64,000 bases of DNA from Microbacterium sp. MYb45 (GTDB taxonomy: Bacteria > Actinomycetota > Actinomycetes > Actinomycetales > Microbacteriaceae). The translations under genes were made by a program, and so were the position numbers. Where the stretch lies: positions 992,001 through 1,056,000 of the forward strand of contig NZ_PCPG01000001.1 of NCBI RefSeq assembly GCF_002979655.1. The letters are read 5' to 3'. A model generated the notes under the pieces. It was not told the origin of the DNA. It made no database searches and saw nothing but the letters and a program-made list of their open reading frames with translations. Shown here in pieces: positions 37,645 through 49,120 of the stretch; position 1 is the first letter of the stretch, and each line of letters opens with the position of its first letter.

Positions 37645-38685
37645 CTACTCCTCGCCGAACGGTCGACGAGTGGCGATCACCGTGACCATACGCTCGAGCG
37701 CGAAGATCGGATCGCGGGCGGCACCCTTGACCTCACCGTCGGCGCGCGCTGTGGCCTGGATCGCCATTCCGAGCGAACGCTCGTTCCACCCGCCGAGGTC
37801 ACGGCGGGCACGGTCGACCTGCCAGTCCTTCATACCCAGGCGCTGGGCGAGCTGGCGGCTCGGTTCGCGGTTTCCGGCGACCCGCGCCATGGTGCGGAGC
37901 TTCATCGCGAAGGCTGCGACCATCGGCACCGGATCAGCACCGGATGACAGTGCGTGGCGGAGCGCGACCAGCGCCTCACCGTAGCGGCCGGCGATCGCCG
38001 TGTCGGCCACGACGAATGCCGACACTTCGACGCGCCCGCCGTAGTACTTGGTGACGACTTCTTCGGAGATGTCGCCCTCGACGTCTCCGATGAGCTGCTG
38101 GCAGGCCGCCGCCAGCTCGGTGAGGTCATCGGCGAACGCGGAGACCAGCGCACGGAGCGCCGCCGGCGCGATGCGCTTCTTGGCGGTGCGGAACTCCCCC
38201 GCTGCGAAGTCGACCCGGTCGCCGTCGCGCTTGATCGCCGGGCAGGCGATCTCGATGCCTCCACCGGTGCCGGCGCGGACCGCATCGAGCAGCTTCTTGC
38301 CGCGCACGCTCGCCCCCGTGTGCCGGAGGATGACGGTCGCCCCCTCCTGCGGGTTGTCGAGGTACGACACCGCTTCCTGGATGAAAGCATCGGAGCACTT
38401 CTCCACGCCCGAGACACGCACCAGGCGTGGTTCGCCGAAAAGGGACGGGGAGGTGAGGGACAGCAGCGTTCCCGGCGCGTAGTCGTCGGCGCGCACATCG
38501 CTGACCTCGAGAGCGGGGTCTTCGGCGCGGAGATAGTCGCGGACGCCGGCGATCGCCCGCTCGGCGCACACCTCTTCCGGCCCGGAGACGAGCACGAGCG
38601 GAGCGGGACGAGGCTCTCGCCAGGAGACCTGGGGGACCTTCGTGGGTTTCGCACCACCGCGGGAAGGGGGACGCGAAGCTGCCAT
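37645..38685 (-). CDS. holA: DNA polymerase III subunit delta
   Basis: A 346-residue clamp-loader subunit. The N-terminal ATPase-like fold starts at PLVLVSGPEEVCAERA; LTSPSLFGEPRLVRVSG is the part that opens the beta clamp, and the C-terminal collar domain has LRTMARVAGN and LGMKDWQVDRARR. A leaderless promoter (TAGTCT, 6 nt) fixes the ATG at 38685. It follows comEC, the conserved order in this group. Confidence 0.92.
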   Translation of the reverse strand: MAASRPPSRGGAKPTKVPQVSWREPRPAPLVLVSGPEEVCAERAIAGVRDYLRAEDPALEVSDVRADDYAPGTLLSLTSPSLFGEPRLVRVSGVEKCSDAFIQEAVSYLDNPQEGATVILRHTGASVRGKKLLDAVRAGTGGGIEIACPAIKRDGDRVDFAAGEFRTAKKRIAPAALRALVSAFADDLTELAAACQQLIGDVEGDISEEVVTKYYGGRVEVSAFVVADTAIAGRYGEALVALRHALSSGADPVPMVAAFAMKLRTMARVAGNREPSRQLAQRLGMKDWQVDRARRDLGGWNERSLGMAIQATARADGEVKGAARDPIFALERMVTVIATRRPFGEE

Positions 38686-38691
38686 GGATCC

Positions 38692-38697
38692 AGACTA
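38692..38697 (-). promoter_or_regulatory. -10 element (TAGTCT), leaderless promoter of holA
   Basis: Minus-strand TAGTCT, then 6 nt, then ATG 38685. Confidence 0.6.
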
Positions 38698-38728
38698 CCG
38701 GCGGTCACCGACACCGCTGCCCGCTCGC

Positions 38729-41059
38729 TCATGGTGCAACCTTCTCCGTCCACACCTGCAGCTCGCTGTCGCCGGTGCCGAGGAGGATGCGTCCCTGCCG
38801 ATCGGTGCGCAGCGCCTGCGCCCCGGTCGCCGACAGAAGGTCGAGTGTCTCGATGCGCGGGTGGCCGTAGTCGTTGTCCGCTCCCACGCTGAACAGCGCC
38901 ACGCGAGCCTGCACGGCCTCATAGAGACCCGCATCCTGGTCCGCGCTGCCGTGATGGGCGACTTTGACGACGTCGTAGTGACCCAGCCGAGCCGTGCGGA
39001 GCAGCATCCGCTGGGGTGCCGCCGAGAGGTCGCCGAGGTAGAGCGAACGGGGCACTCCTCCCCCATCGAACTCCATCACCACGCTCGCGTCGTTGCCCGC
39101 CGGAAAGGCGGCCGAACCCCGCACCGGCCACAGCACTCGCCACGCGGCATCGCCGAGGTCGCCGCGTTGGCCTGCCCACGCCTCGTCGACCTGTGCACCC
39201 GAGGCGGCGAGGTCGGCGAGGAGACGTCGTTCGTCCTCCTCGAGCGCCGGCCCGTGGAGGACCGCGCCCACCCGTCCCTGCACCGCGGCGACACCGCCGA
39301 CATGGTCGAGGTCGAAGTGCGTGAGGACGAGCAGGTCGATGTGTCCGATGCCGAGAGACCGCAGACACGCCGCCAGCGGCTCCGGGGCGGGCCCCGTGTC
39401 GATCAGCGCCACTCTCGCCGCCGAGCGCACGAGCAGCGCATCGCCCTGTCCGACGTCGCATGCGGCGATCGCCCACCCCTCCGGCGTCGTCGCCGTGGCG
39501 AGCGGTCCGTCGAGGACCACACGGGCGCCGGCGAGCGAGAGTACGACGATCAGAACCGCGGCTGCGGCTCGCTGCACAATGAGTCCTCCACGCCCGGTCG
39601 CAGCTCCCCTGCTCTGGGGGCCGGACCTGATGACGACGACCGCGATACACGCGCTCACGAGAGCCACGAGCAGTGCGCTGCCGATCCCTGCGGGCAACAA
39701 CAACTGTGCGCCCGGCAGGCGAGCGGTCGTCGTCGCCGTCGTCGCGATCCAGGCGGCCGGCAGCCAGGCCGACGACGCCAGCAGATCAGCGAGACCCGGC
39801 AGCGGAGCGGCCAAACATGCCAGCATCCCGACCACGGTGGCGATGGGCGCCGCAGGAGCCGCGATGATGTTCGCGGCGATGCCGATGAGCGACTGCTGCT
39901 CGGCGAACAGGGCGATGATCGGGCCGCAGGCCAGCTGCGCGGCGAAAGGGACGGCCAGAGCGAGAGCCACCGGTCCGGGCATGATCCGGCCGAACCCCCG
40001 CGCGAGTGGAGGCGCGAGCAGGATCAGCGCTCCGGAGGCCGCGACCGAGAGCGCGAATCCCGGGGTGGCGGCCAGCCAGGGGTCGACGAGAAGGATGCCC
40101 GCCGCGCACAGCGAGAGCATGCCGGCTCCGGCACTCGGTTTGCCCAGAAGTAGGGTGAGCATCCCGACGGCCGCCATGACCGCCGCACGGATCACACTCG
40201 GCTCCGGCGTGACGAGGACGACAAACCCGGCAAGCCCCACGACAGCGAGGACGACCCGCAGCATTCGCCCCGCACCGCACAGGGCGGCGATCCAGAAGAT
40301 CCCGCCGACGACGATCGCACAGTTCGCCCCGCTCACCGCGGTGAGGTGACTGAGACCGCTCGTGCGCATGTCGTCGTTCAGCTCGATCGACACCGCCCGG
40401 GTATCCCCCACGGCCAGGCCGGGAAGCAGGCCGGCGCCGGGCTCGGGAAGCCGCAGGGAGCGCTCGACGAAGGCGTGCTTGAGCGCCGCTGCGACGCCGA
40501 ACACTCCGGAGGCGGGTTCGACGACCTCGGCATCGTTCGCGAAGACGACGAGCGCCGATCGCTCGCCCGAATCGGTGGCGGCGGCCTCCCCGATGACGCG
40601 GATGCGCGCGCCGAGGTCGAACCCGTCGCCCGGGTCCACTCCGATGCGCACGGGCACGGGCGCCGACGCCCCGCTCGCACGCCCCGGCGGTCCGAGCGTC
40701 GTGGTGGTCGCCTCGAACCAGAGCCGCCCGTCGCGCCCCACCGACGCCGAGGAGGTGATCTCCCCTGTGGCCTCCACCACGCGGCCGTCCCAGGACATCG
40801 CCTGCTCCCGTGCGGGGAGGGCGAACCCGACCGTCAAGGCCGCGGCCGCGGCTCCCGCGAGAAGCACGACGGCCAGACCGCCGGTCAGCCGCGAGACCCA
40901 GGTTCGCGGGCACCGGACGAGCAGCATCAGCACCAGACTCGCCACGAGACCGCAGGCGGCCGCACACCACCAGGCCGCCTCGGGTATCAGTACGCAGAGC
41001 ATGGCGGTGCCCCAGACAGCCAGCGCGAGAGGGAGGAGACGGAGGTCGCGCGCCTTCAC
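38729..41059 (-). CDS. comEC: ComEC/Rec2-family DNA uptake channel protein
   Basis: A 776-residue polytopic membrane protein. N-terminal membrane helices and an OB-like outer domain (DUF4131) come first, then the Competence core (GLSHLTAVSGANCAIVVGG), then a C-terminal metallo-beta-lactamase domain with LTHFDLDHVGG and AHHGSADQD. ComEC moves one DNA strand through the membrane in natural transformation. The GTG at 41059 overlaps the comEA stop by 4 nt. All three domains are present and look intact, so DNA uptake is possible, though pilus genes are outside the window. Confidence 0.93.
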   Translation of the reverse strand: MKARDLRLLPLALAVWGTAMLCVLIPEAAWWCAAACGLVASLVLMLLVRCPRTWVSRLTGGLAVVLLAGAAAAALTVGFALPAREQAMSWDGRVVEATGEITSSASVGRDGRLWFEATTTTLGPPGRASGASAPVPVRIGVDPGDGFDLGARIRVIGEAAATDSGERSALVVFANDAEVVEPASGVFGVAAALKHAFVERSLRLPEPGAGLLPGLAVGDTRAVSIELNDDMRTSGLSHLTAVSGANCAIVVGGIFWIAALCGAGRMLRVVLAVVGLAGFVVLVTPEPSVIRAAVMAAVGMLTLLLGKPSAGAGMLSLCAAGILLVDPWLAATPGFALSVAASGALILLAPPLARGFGRIMPGPVALALAVPFAAQLACGPIIALFAEQQSLIGIAANIIAAPAAPIATVVGMLACLAAPLPGLADLLASSAWLPAAWIATTATTTARLPGAQLLLPAGIGSALLVALVSACIAVVVIRSGPQSRGAATGRGGLIVQRAAAAVLIVVLSLAGARVVLDGPLATATTPEGWAIAACDVGQGDALLVRSAARVALIDTGPAPEPLAACLRSLGIGHIDLLVLTHFDLDHVGGVAAVQGRVGAVLHGPALEEDERRLLADLAASGAQVDEAWAGQRGDLGDAAWRVLWPVRGSAAFPAGNDASVVMEFDGGGVPRSLYLGDLSAAPQRMLLRTARLGHYDVVKVAHHGSADQDAGLYEAVQARVALFSVGADNDYGHPRIETLDLLSATGAQALRTDRQGRILLGTGDSELQVWTEKVAP

Positions 41060-41652
41060 ACCCTGACTCCGTCGCGCAGGCCAGCGAGCAGCTTCTCGCC
41101 GATGCCGGGAACCGCGAGCAGGTCGTCCACCGATCCGAAGCGTCCGTTCTCGTCGCGCCAGGCGATGATCCGCTCCGCCAGCGCCGGACCGATGCGCGGC
41201 AGCGTCTCCAGAGCGGCCTGATCCGCGGTGTTGAGGTCGATGCGGTCGTCACCCGGCGGACCCGCTCCCGGCGCATCGGTCGCCGCCCCCACGGCCGGGA
41301 CGATGATCTGCTCGCCGTCTTCGAGGAGCCTCGCGAGGTTGACCGCCGCCAGGTCGGCATCATCAGTGGCTCCCCCGGCCGCTGCCAGCGCATCGACGAG
41401 GCGGGCGTCCAGGTCCAGCACGTAGATACCCGGACGGGCGACCGAACCCAGCACGTGCACGTACAGCTCACCGGGCGCGCCGGCGGCCGTCGCGGCTTCC
41501 GTCAACGGTACGGATGCGGTCGGCGCGGCCTGGCCGCGGAGGATGCCGAGGCCGACGGCGGCGGACAGCACCACGAGTGCGAGAACCACCCCGGCGCCGA
41601 TGCTCAGACGCAGTCGACGCCGCGGCGGAGGTGGTGCCTGGGGAGATGCCAT
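41056..41652 (-). CDS. comEA: ComEA-family DNA-binding protein
   Basis: A 198-residue anchored protein: a membrane helix at about 17-37, an SLBB domain (ELYVHVLGSVARPGIYVLD) and a C-terminal helix-hairpin-helix pair (RIDLNTADQAALETLPRIGPALAERII, then VDDLLAVPGIGEKLLAGL). It catches double-stranded DNA outside the membrane and passes it to ComEC. The start is fixed by a leaderless promoter (TAGCGT, 6 nt, ATG). Confidence 0.93.
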   Translation of the reverse strand: MASPQAPPPPRRRLRLSIGAGVVLALVVLSAAVGLGILRGQAAPTASVPLTEAATAAGAPGELYVHVLGSVARPGIYVLDLDARLVDALAAAGGATDDADLAAVNLARLLEDGEQIIVPAVGAATDAPGAGPPGDDRIDLNTADQAALETLPRIGPALAERIIAWRDENGRFGSVDDLLAVPGIGEKLLAGLRDGVRV

Positions 41653-41658
41653 CCGGCC

Positions 41659-41664
41659 ACGCTA
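41659..41664 (-). promoter_or_regulatory. -10 element (TAGCGT), leaderless promoter of comEA-comEC
   Basis: Minus-strand TAGCGT, then 6 nt, then ATG 41652. Confidence 0.6.
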
Positions 41665-41820
41665 GGTGGGTGAATCGGGCTTCCCGGGCGCCGGACACCT
41701 GAGCCGTGGACAACCTCCGCGCTCTGGCAACGGTGCAGAGAAGCACTATCCCGCGCATCTCCACCGCACGGCGGACCCGGCTACATCCTCCGACCGATGC
41801 TCACCCGAGCCCACTGTCCG

Positions 41821-41826
41821 TAGCGT
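41821..41826 (+). promoter_or_regulatory. -10 element (TAGCGT), leaderless promoter
   Basis: TAGCGT, then 7 nt, then ATG 41834. It excludes the long in-frame extension that starts before 41700. Confidence 0.55.
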
Positions 41827-41833
41827 CGTGAGC

Positions 41834-42472
41834 ATGCCCTCCACTCGTCTGTCCGTGCGCTCCGTCCTGCCCCTGGGCATCGCCTCGGCACTCGCCGCCC
41901 TCCTGTTGATCGTCCCGTTGCCGGGGAGCCTCAGCGTGGTCGGCACCCGATGGCTCAGCTCTGCAGGCTCGGCCGTCCCCGCGGTCGAGCTGATCTCCGA
42001 AGCGGGGCTCCTCCTGCTCGCCGCCGCCACGGCAGCGGTCATGGCTCGTGCATGGTGGAACCACCATGAACGACGCGTGCACATCGCAGCCTCCGCCGTC
42101 GGCGTGGTCCTGGCCTACCTCTTGAGCGAGGGCGGAAAGCTGCTCTTCGCCCAGGCGCGTCCGTGCGCGGTCTGGCAGATCGCCGGTGAGTGCCCGCCAC
42201 CCGGAGACTGGTCGTTGCCCTCGAACCACGCGACCCTCGCATTCGGCGCTGCTGCGGTGATCGCCATCACCCTCGGACGGTCGTGGCTCACATGGTCGGC
42301 GATCGCGCTCGCCTCCGTCGTCGCCGTCGGGCGCGTCTCGCAGGGCGTCCACTACGTCCATGACGTCGCCCTCGGAGCGATCCTCGGCGTGGCCGTCCCG
42401 CTTCTCGTCGTCATCGGCATCGAGGCGATCATGCGCGTCGCTCAGGCCCGCAGAGCAGCGCGAAGGGGATGA
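41834..42472 (+). CDS. PAP2-family membrane phosphatase
   Basis: A 212-residue membrane phosphatase with about six helices. The three PAP2 active-site blocks are present: KLLFAQARPC, SLPSNHA (Asn where most have Gly) and GRVSQGVHYVHDV with the catalytic His and its Asp partner. It likely dephosphorylates lipid phosphates such as undecaprenyl diphosphate or phosphatidate on the outer face. Single gene between comEA and leuS. Confidence 0.87.
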   Translation: MPSTRLSVRSVLPLGIASALAALLLIVPLPGSLSVVGTRWLSSAGSAVPAVELISEAGLLLLAAATAAVMARAWWNHHERRVHIAASAVGVVLAYLLSEGGKLLFAQARPCAVWQIAGECPPPGDWSLPSNHATLAFGAAAVIAITLGRSWLTWSAIALASVVAVGRVSQGVHYVHDVALGAILGVAVPLLVVIGIEAIMRVAQARRAARRG

Positions 42473-42480
42473 CGGCGACA

Positions 42481-42514
42481 GCCCCTGGCGCTCACGAGAG
42501 CGAGCACCAGGGGC
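42481..42514. terminator. Hairpin terminator between PAP2 and leuS
   Basis: A 13-bp stem (42481-42493 with 42502-42514) and an 8-nt loop. The one mismatch on the plus strand is a G-U pair in the minus-strand transcript, so it works best for leuS. Confidence 0.75.
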
Positions 42515-42542
42515 CGGAAGCAGTCCGTGCGGTGAGAGCCGA

Positions 42543-45128
<2,586 letters not shown>

Positions 45129-45153
45129 GACCAATCTGAAGGAAAAAGCGGGA

Positions 45154-46476
45154 TCAGTTCAGGATATCGGAACGCCAGACCCCCGGCATTTCCGCACCGA
45201 GCGCGGCGAGGGGAGCTCGCGCCTTGGTCGCGACCTCGGCGACTTCGGATGCGGCGACCGATCCCCAGGTGATGCCTCCGCCCGCGCCGACGACCGCCTG
45301 GTGGCCATCGATCAGGATGCTGCGGATGACCATGGCGAGGTCGAGCACGCCGTCCGCCCCGATGTACCCGAAGCAGCCGGCGTAGACGCCGCGCGGCCCG
45401 CCTTCCAGCTCGTGCAGTCTCGTCATCGCGGAGAGCTTGGGGGCACCCGTCATGCTGCCGGCGGGAAAGGCCGCGTCGAGCAGCGAACCGACGGCCGTCC
45501 CGGCCGCGGCGACACCGCTCACGGTGCTCACGAGCTGGTGCACGGCCGGGTAGCTCTCGACCACCCACAGTCCGTCGACGCGGATGCTCCCCGGCTCGCA
45601 CACGCGGGAGAGGTCGTTGCGCATCAGATCGACGATCATGACGTTCTCCGCGCGCTCCTTGCGATCCGCCGCGAGTTCTGCGGCCAGCGCGGCATCCTTC
45701 TCCGGGTCCGCACCGCGGGGCCGGGTGCCCTTGATGGGGCGGGTGCGGATGACACCCCCCTCGGCGTGGAGGAACTGCTCGGGGCTGGCGCTCAACAGGG
45801 TACGGCCGCCGATGCGGACGAAGCCGCCGTGGTGCGCGGGCGTCGCAGCGCGCAGGCGACGGTACACCTCGACGTCATCATGTGCCCCGGCCACTGTGAA
45901 CCGCGTCGTCAGGCACAGCTGGTACGCGATGCCGGCGCGGATCAGGTCGCGGCAGCGTTCGATGAGCACGGCGTACTCGTGCGGATCGTGGCGCGCTTCG
46001 GCGACGCGACGCGCACCGTCGGGGACCTTCAGGGGGACCGTGTCGTCCGCCGGCTGCGGGACGGCGGAGACTTCCGCTGTCCACGAGGGGAGCTCGTCGT
46101 CGGCGCTGAGCACCCAGGTGCGCCGCGCGGCATGGTCGAACGCGACGACATGTGTGGCGCGCAGCCAGGAGCCGCCGGGCTCGTCGACGGGCCCACTCAC
46201 CGGGGCGCCGGCGGCCGCGGCACCGGACTCATAGTCGAGCCAGCCGACCCACCCACCGGAGAAGGGCGGACGGGTGCGATCGGTCGGAGCCGCATCCAGT
46301 GCCACATCCCGCGGCAGCGACGACGGCTCCCCCGTGCCGACGAAGCTCCACACCTGCGCGGCATCCGCGCCGGCGTCGAGCCAGAAGACATCGGCGACGC
46401 GCGCTTCGAGCATCCGGAACACGGCCCACGGCTCCACCCAGGAGGAAAGGGGGCGAGCGGTCAGCTGTTCGGGCAC
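45154..46476 (-). CDS. pabB: Aminodeoxychorismate synthase component I (PabB-like)
   Basis: A 440-residue chorismate-binding enzyme. The [13 protein letters not shown] motif has Lys where anthranilate synthases have Ala, which points to PabB, the enzyme that makes aminodeoxychorismate for folate. Further chorismate-site blocks are [25 protein letters not shown] and YAGCFGYIG, and [11 protein letters not shown] at the end. The partner amidotransferase PabA and lyase PabC are not next to it. A leaderless promoter fixes GTG 46476. Confidence 0.88.
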   Translation of the reverse strand: MPEQLTARPLSSWVEPWAVFRMLEARVADVFWLDAGADAAQVWSFVGTGEPSSLPRDVALDAAPTDRTRPPFSGGWVGWLDYESGAAAAGAPVSGPVDEPGGSWLRATHVVAFDHAARRTWVLSADDELPSWTAEVSAVPQPADDTVPLKVPDGARRVAEARHDPHEYAVLIERCRDLIRAGIAYQLCLTTRFTVAGAHDDVEVYRRLRAATPAHHGGFVRIGGRTLLSASPEQFLHAEGGVIRTRPIKGTRPRGADPEKDAALAAELAADRKERAENVMIVDLMRNDLSRVCEPGSIRVDGLWVVESYPAVHQLVSTVSGVAAAGTAVGSLLDAAFPAGSMTGAPKLSAMTRLHELEGGPRGVYAGCFGYIGADGVLDLAMVIRSILIDGHQAVVGAGGGITWGSVAASEVAEVATKARAPLAALGAEMPGVWRSDILN

Positions 46477-46482
46477 CTTTCC

Positions 46483-46488
46483 AGCCTA
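46483..46488 (-). promoter_or_regulatory. -10 element (TAGGCT), leaderless promoter of pabB
   Basis: Minus-strand TAGGCT, then GGAAAG, then GTG 46476. The spacer GGAAAG looks like a ribosome site but is too close to the start to act as one. Confidence 0.55.
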
Positions 46489-46505
46489 GGACCGGGTCGC
46501 TCCCG

Positions 46506-46511
46506 TATTCT
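46506..46511 (+). promoter_or_regulatory. -10 element (TATTCT), leaderless promoter
   Basis: TATTCT, then 6 nt, then GTG 46518. It lies back to back with the pabB promoter; the two starts are only 41 bp apart. Confidence 0.6.
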
Positions 46512-46517
46512 CATGAC

Positions 46518-47189
46518 GTGGACGACCTCCTGCTCTGGCTCCTCGACACCGTGCAGTCGATCGATCCGATCACGCGCACACTGGTCGCGGGGCTCGCCGT
46601 CATGCTGGAGACCAGCATCCTGATCGGCCTCATCGTCCCCGGAGACACCATCGTCATCATCGCCTCGATGGGCGTCGCCACCGCGTGGGAGGGCATCGCG
46701 ATGGGCGTCGCCGTCGTGATCGGAGCGCTGATCGGCGAGAGCGTCGGATTCTGGCTCGGACGCTGGCTCGGCCCGCACATCCGCGTGTCGTGGCTCGGCC
46801 GCAGGATCGGCGAGCACAACTGGGTCCGTGCCGAGAACTATCTCGAACGCCGCGGCGGCATCGCGATCTTCCTGTCCCGGTTCCTCCCGGTGCTGCACTC
46901 CCTCGTGCCCCTCACCGTCGGCATGAGCGAGTACCCGTATCGCAAGTTCCTGGCCTGGACCGCTCCGGCGTGCGTGCTCTGGGCGACCGCGTACGTGAGC
47001 GTGACCTCCCTCGCGGCCGGCAGCTTCCGCGAACTCGTCGATCGCGTGCACTTCGCCGGCTACATCTTCGTCGGCGTCATCGCGCTGTTCCTGCTCCTCG
47101 CATTCCTCGGCAAGAAGCTGCTGCAGCGGCTCGAAGCCCGCCATCAGGAGGCCCCGGAGTCGGCAGCCGACTCCGACGTGAAAGACTGA
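46518..47189 (+). CDS. DedA-family membrane protein
   Basis: A 223-residue DedA/SNARE-associated (VTT) protein. The reentrant-loop marks are ILIGLIVPGDTIVIIAS, GALIGESVGFWLGRWLG and the FLSRFLPVLHSLVPLTVGMSEYPYRKF segment with the conserved Arg. DedA proteins move lipid carriers such as undecaprenyl phosphate across the membrane. The GTG at 46518 follows from the leaderless promoter. Followed by the App1-type phosphatase gene after 4 nt. Confidence 0.9.
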   Translation: MDDLLLWLLDTVQSIDPITRTLVAGLAVMLETSILIGLIVPGDTIVIIASMGVATAWEGIAMGVAVVIGALIGESVGFWLGRWLGPHIRVSWLGRRIGEHNWVRAENYLERRGGIAIFLSRFLPVLHSLVPLTVGMSEYPYRKFLAWTAPACVLWATAYVSVTSLAAGSFRELVDRVHFAGYIFVGVIALFLLLAFLGKKLLQRLEARHQEAPESAADSDVKD

Positions 47190-47193
47190 GTCA

Positions 47194-48219
47194 ATGGCAT
47201 CGGCTCCCCCAGCCCCCCGGATCCACTGGTTCGCCCGACTCGAGCATCGCCTCCATGTCTGGCGTGAAGGTCGTGCGCGCCGTCGTGGCCGTGTCGCCAC
47301 GATCCTCCCGTTCCCCGGCTACGGCGGTCCGGGCTGGGTGCGGGTCGTGGGTCGAGTGCTGATCGTGCCCCCGCAGCGTCGCACCCGCGACGGCGAGCCG
47401 GCGAGCGTGCGCGGCTGGCGCAGCTTCGTCGGGATCCCGGTCGGGTACGCGACCGTGACCGTGCATGTCGGCGAGACGACGCATCAGCTGGTCGCCGATC
47501 GCGGTGGCGTGGTCGATGCGAAGATCCCCGTCGACCTGGAGCCCGGCTGGCAGAACTTCATGATCTCGGTCGAGGGGCAGGAGCCCGTCGAAGCCGGCGC
47601 CTTCATCGTCGCCAAGGACACCACGTTCGGCGTCGTGTCCGATGTCGACGACACCGTGATGGTCACGGCCCTGCCGCGTCCGTTCATCGCCTTCTGGAAC
47701 TCCTTCGTGCTCGATGAGCATGCCCGCCTCCCCGTGCCCGGAATGGCCGTGCTGCTCGACCAGCTGCTGCGACAGCACCCCGGAGCACCGATGGTGTACC
47801 TGTCGACCGGTGCGTGGAACGTCGCTCCGACCCTCTGGCGCTTCCTCGGTCGCCACCTCTTCCCGGCGGGGTCGATGCTGTTGACCGACTGGGGCCCGAC
47901 GCATGAGCGCTGGTTCCGCAGCGGGCGTGAGCACAAGCTCACCAACCTGCGCCGGCTCGCGGCGGAATTCCCCGACGTGAAGTGGTTGCTGATCGGCGAT
48001 GACGGCCAGCACGACGAATCCATCTACTCGCAGTTCATGGACGAGCATCCCGATTCGGTCGCCGGGGTCGCCATCCGGCGCCTGCTGCCCGCAGAAGCCG
48101 TGCTCGCCGGCGGTCGTGCCGGCCGAGAGCCGCATTCCGAAGACGTGGCACCGTGGGTGAGCGCCGAAGACGGCGCCGGGCTCCGCGACCTCCTCGGCGA
48201 AGCCGGCATCCTGCACTGA
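47194..48219 (+). CDS. App1-family (DUF2183) phosphatase
   Basis: A 341-residue protein with a HAD-type catalytic motif, SDVDDTVMVTALP (Asp about 151 and 153), and the C-terminal LIGDDGQHDESIY and LSTGAWNV blocks of the App1 catalytic domain, known in yeast as a phosphatidate phosphatase. The first 130 residues are a beta-rich domain with an Arg-rich start. No signal peptide. It forms a short operon with the DedA gene and the next unknown gene, hinting at a lipid or envelope role. Confidence 0.85.
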   Translation: MASAPPAPRIHWFARLEHRLHVWREGRARRRGRVATILPFPGYGGPGWVRVVGRVLIVPPQRRTRDGEPASVRGWRSFVGIPVGYATVTVHVGETTHQLVADRGGVVDAKIPVDLEPGWQNFMISVEGQEPVEAGAFIVAKDTTFGVVSDVDDTVMVTALPRPFIAFWNSFVLDEHARLPVPGMAVLLDQLLRQHPGAPMVYLSTGAWNVAPTLWRFLGRHLFPAGSMLLTDWGPTHERWFRSGREHKLTNLRRLAAEFPDVKWLLIGDDGQHDESIYSQFMDEHPDSVAGVAIRRLLPAEAVLAGGRAGREPHSEDVAPWVSAEDGAGLRDLLGEAGILH

Positions 48220-48235
48220 CGAGACCAGGCCAGAC

Positions 48236-49117
48236 ATGCACACGCTGATCGAGAGGGCGCTCCCCCGCGAAGAATGGCTCACCCGTGAGCAGGCGCATCA
48301 CGAGCGCGCCGACGCGCTGACCGCCGCGCATCGCGAGCGCTCCTCCCGATCCGAGAAGCACCCCGTGTGGGACTTCCTGTTCACGTACTACTCGTACAAG
48401 CCGGCACAGCTTCGGCGCTGGCACCCGGGAGCCGATGTCGAGCTGCAGGATGCGCCCGAACGTCTCTCGTGGCGCTGGTATTCGCCGGGCGAGAGCGAAG
48501 GCGGCGTCGTGCCCGACCCCCGATCCTTCGCGCAGGAGAAGGCGGAGCTCGCCGCGCTCGTGGAGCGGATGCTGCGCCGCACGGCGTCGCGCCCCGGCCA
48601 GTTCGGCTGCTTCGGCCTGCACGAGTGGGCGATGGTGTACCAGGCGGACGAGCACCGTCACGCGGTGCCGCTGCGTCTGGGACGGGCGGGCACGGATGCG
48701 GTCGTCGAGAGTCATGATCTGCGCTGCACGCACTTCGACGCGTTCCGGTTCTTCACCCCGGAGGCGGTCCCCCGCAATCGCACGCCCCTGAGCCGCGAGG
48801 ACCAGCCGCTGTTCGAGCAACCGGGGTGTCTGCACGCGGGGATGGACCTCTACAAGTGGGCGACGAAGCTCGGGCCCCTCATCCCCGGCGAACTCCTCCT
48901 CGACTCGTTCGAGCTGGCGCGTGACATCCGGCTGCTGGACATGGAGGCCGCGCCGTACGATCTCTCGGCGTGGGATGTCACCCCCGTCCGCATCGAGACG
49001 CCGGAGGGCAAGGCGGAGTATGTGCGCCGGCAGCGCGTCTTCGCCGAACGCGGCACCGCGCTGCGCAGGGCTCTGCTGGACGCGTGGCTCGGCGACGGCA
49101 CACGAGAAGCGGCCTGA
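48236..49117 (+). CDS. Conserved actinobacterial protein of unknown function
   Basis: A 293-residue cytoplasmic protein rich in Trp, Arg and His. Recognisable blocks are EKHPVWDFLFTYYSYKPAQLRRWHPG near the start, FGCFGLHEWAMVYQ in the middle, DLRCTHFDAFRFFTPEA and QPGCLHAGMDLYKWA. Proteins of this kind are often labelled 3-methyladenine DNA glycosylase in databases, but I see no glycosylase motif and would not trust that. The repeated His/Cys/Asp blocks (LRCTHFDAFR, CLHAGMD) could bind a metal. Third gene after DedA and App1, with gaps of 4 and 16 nt. Confidence 0.7.
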   Translation: MHTLIERALPREEWLTREQAHHERADALTAAHRERSSRSEKHPVWDFLFTYYSYKPAQLRRWHPGADVELQDAPERLSWRWYSPGESEGGVVPDPRSFAQEKAELAALVERMLRRTASRPGQFGCFGLHEWAMVYQADEHRHAVPLRLGRAGTDAVVESHDLRCTHFDAFRFFTPEAVPRNRTPLSREDQPLFEQPGCLHAGMDLYKWATKLGPLIPGELLLDSFELARDIRLLDMEAAPYDLSAWDVTPVRIETPEGKAEYVRRQRVFAERGTALRRALLDAWLGDGTREAA

Positions 49118-49120
49118 GCG

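Noticed and set aside
41666..41833. N-terminal extension of the PAP2 phosphatase
   Set aside because: A TAGCGT hexamer 7 nt before ATG 41834 fits a leaderless start, and the added sequence has no family likeness.
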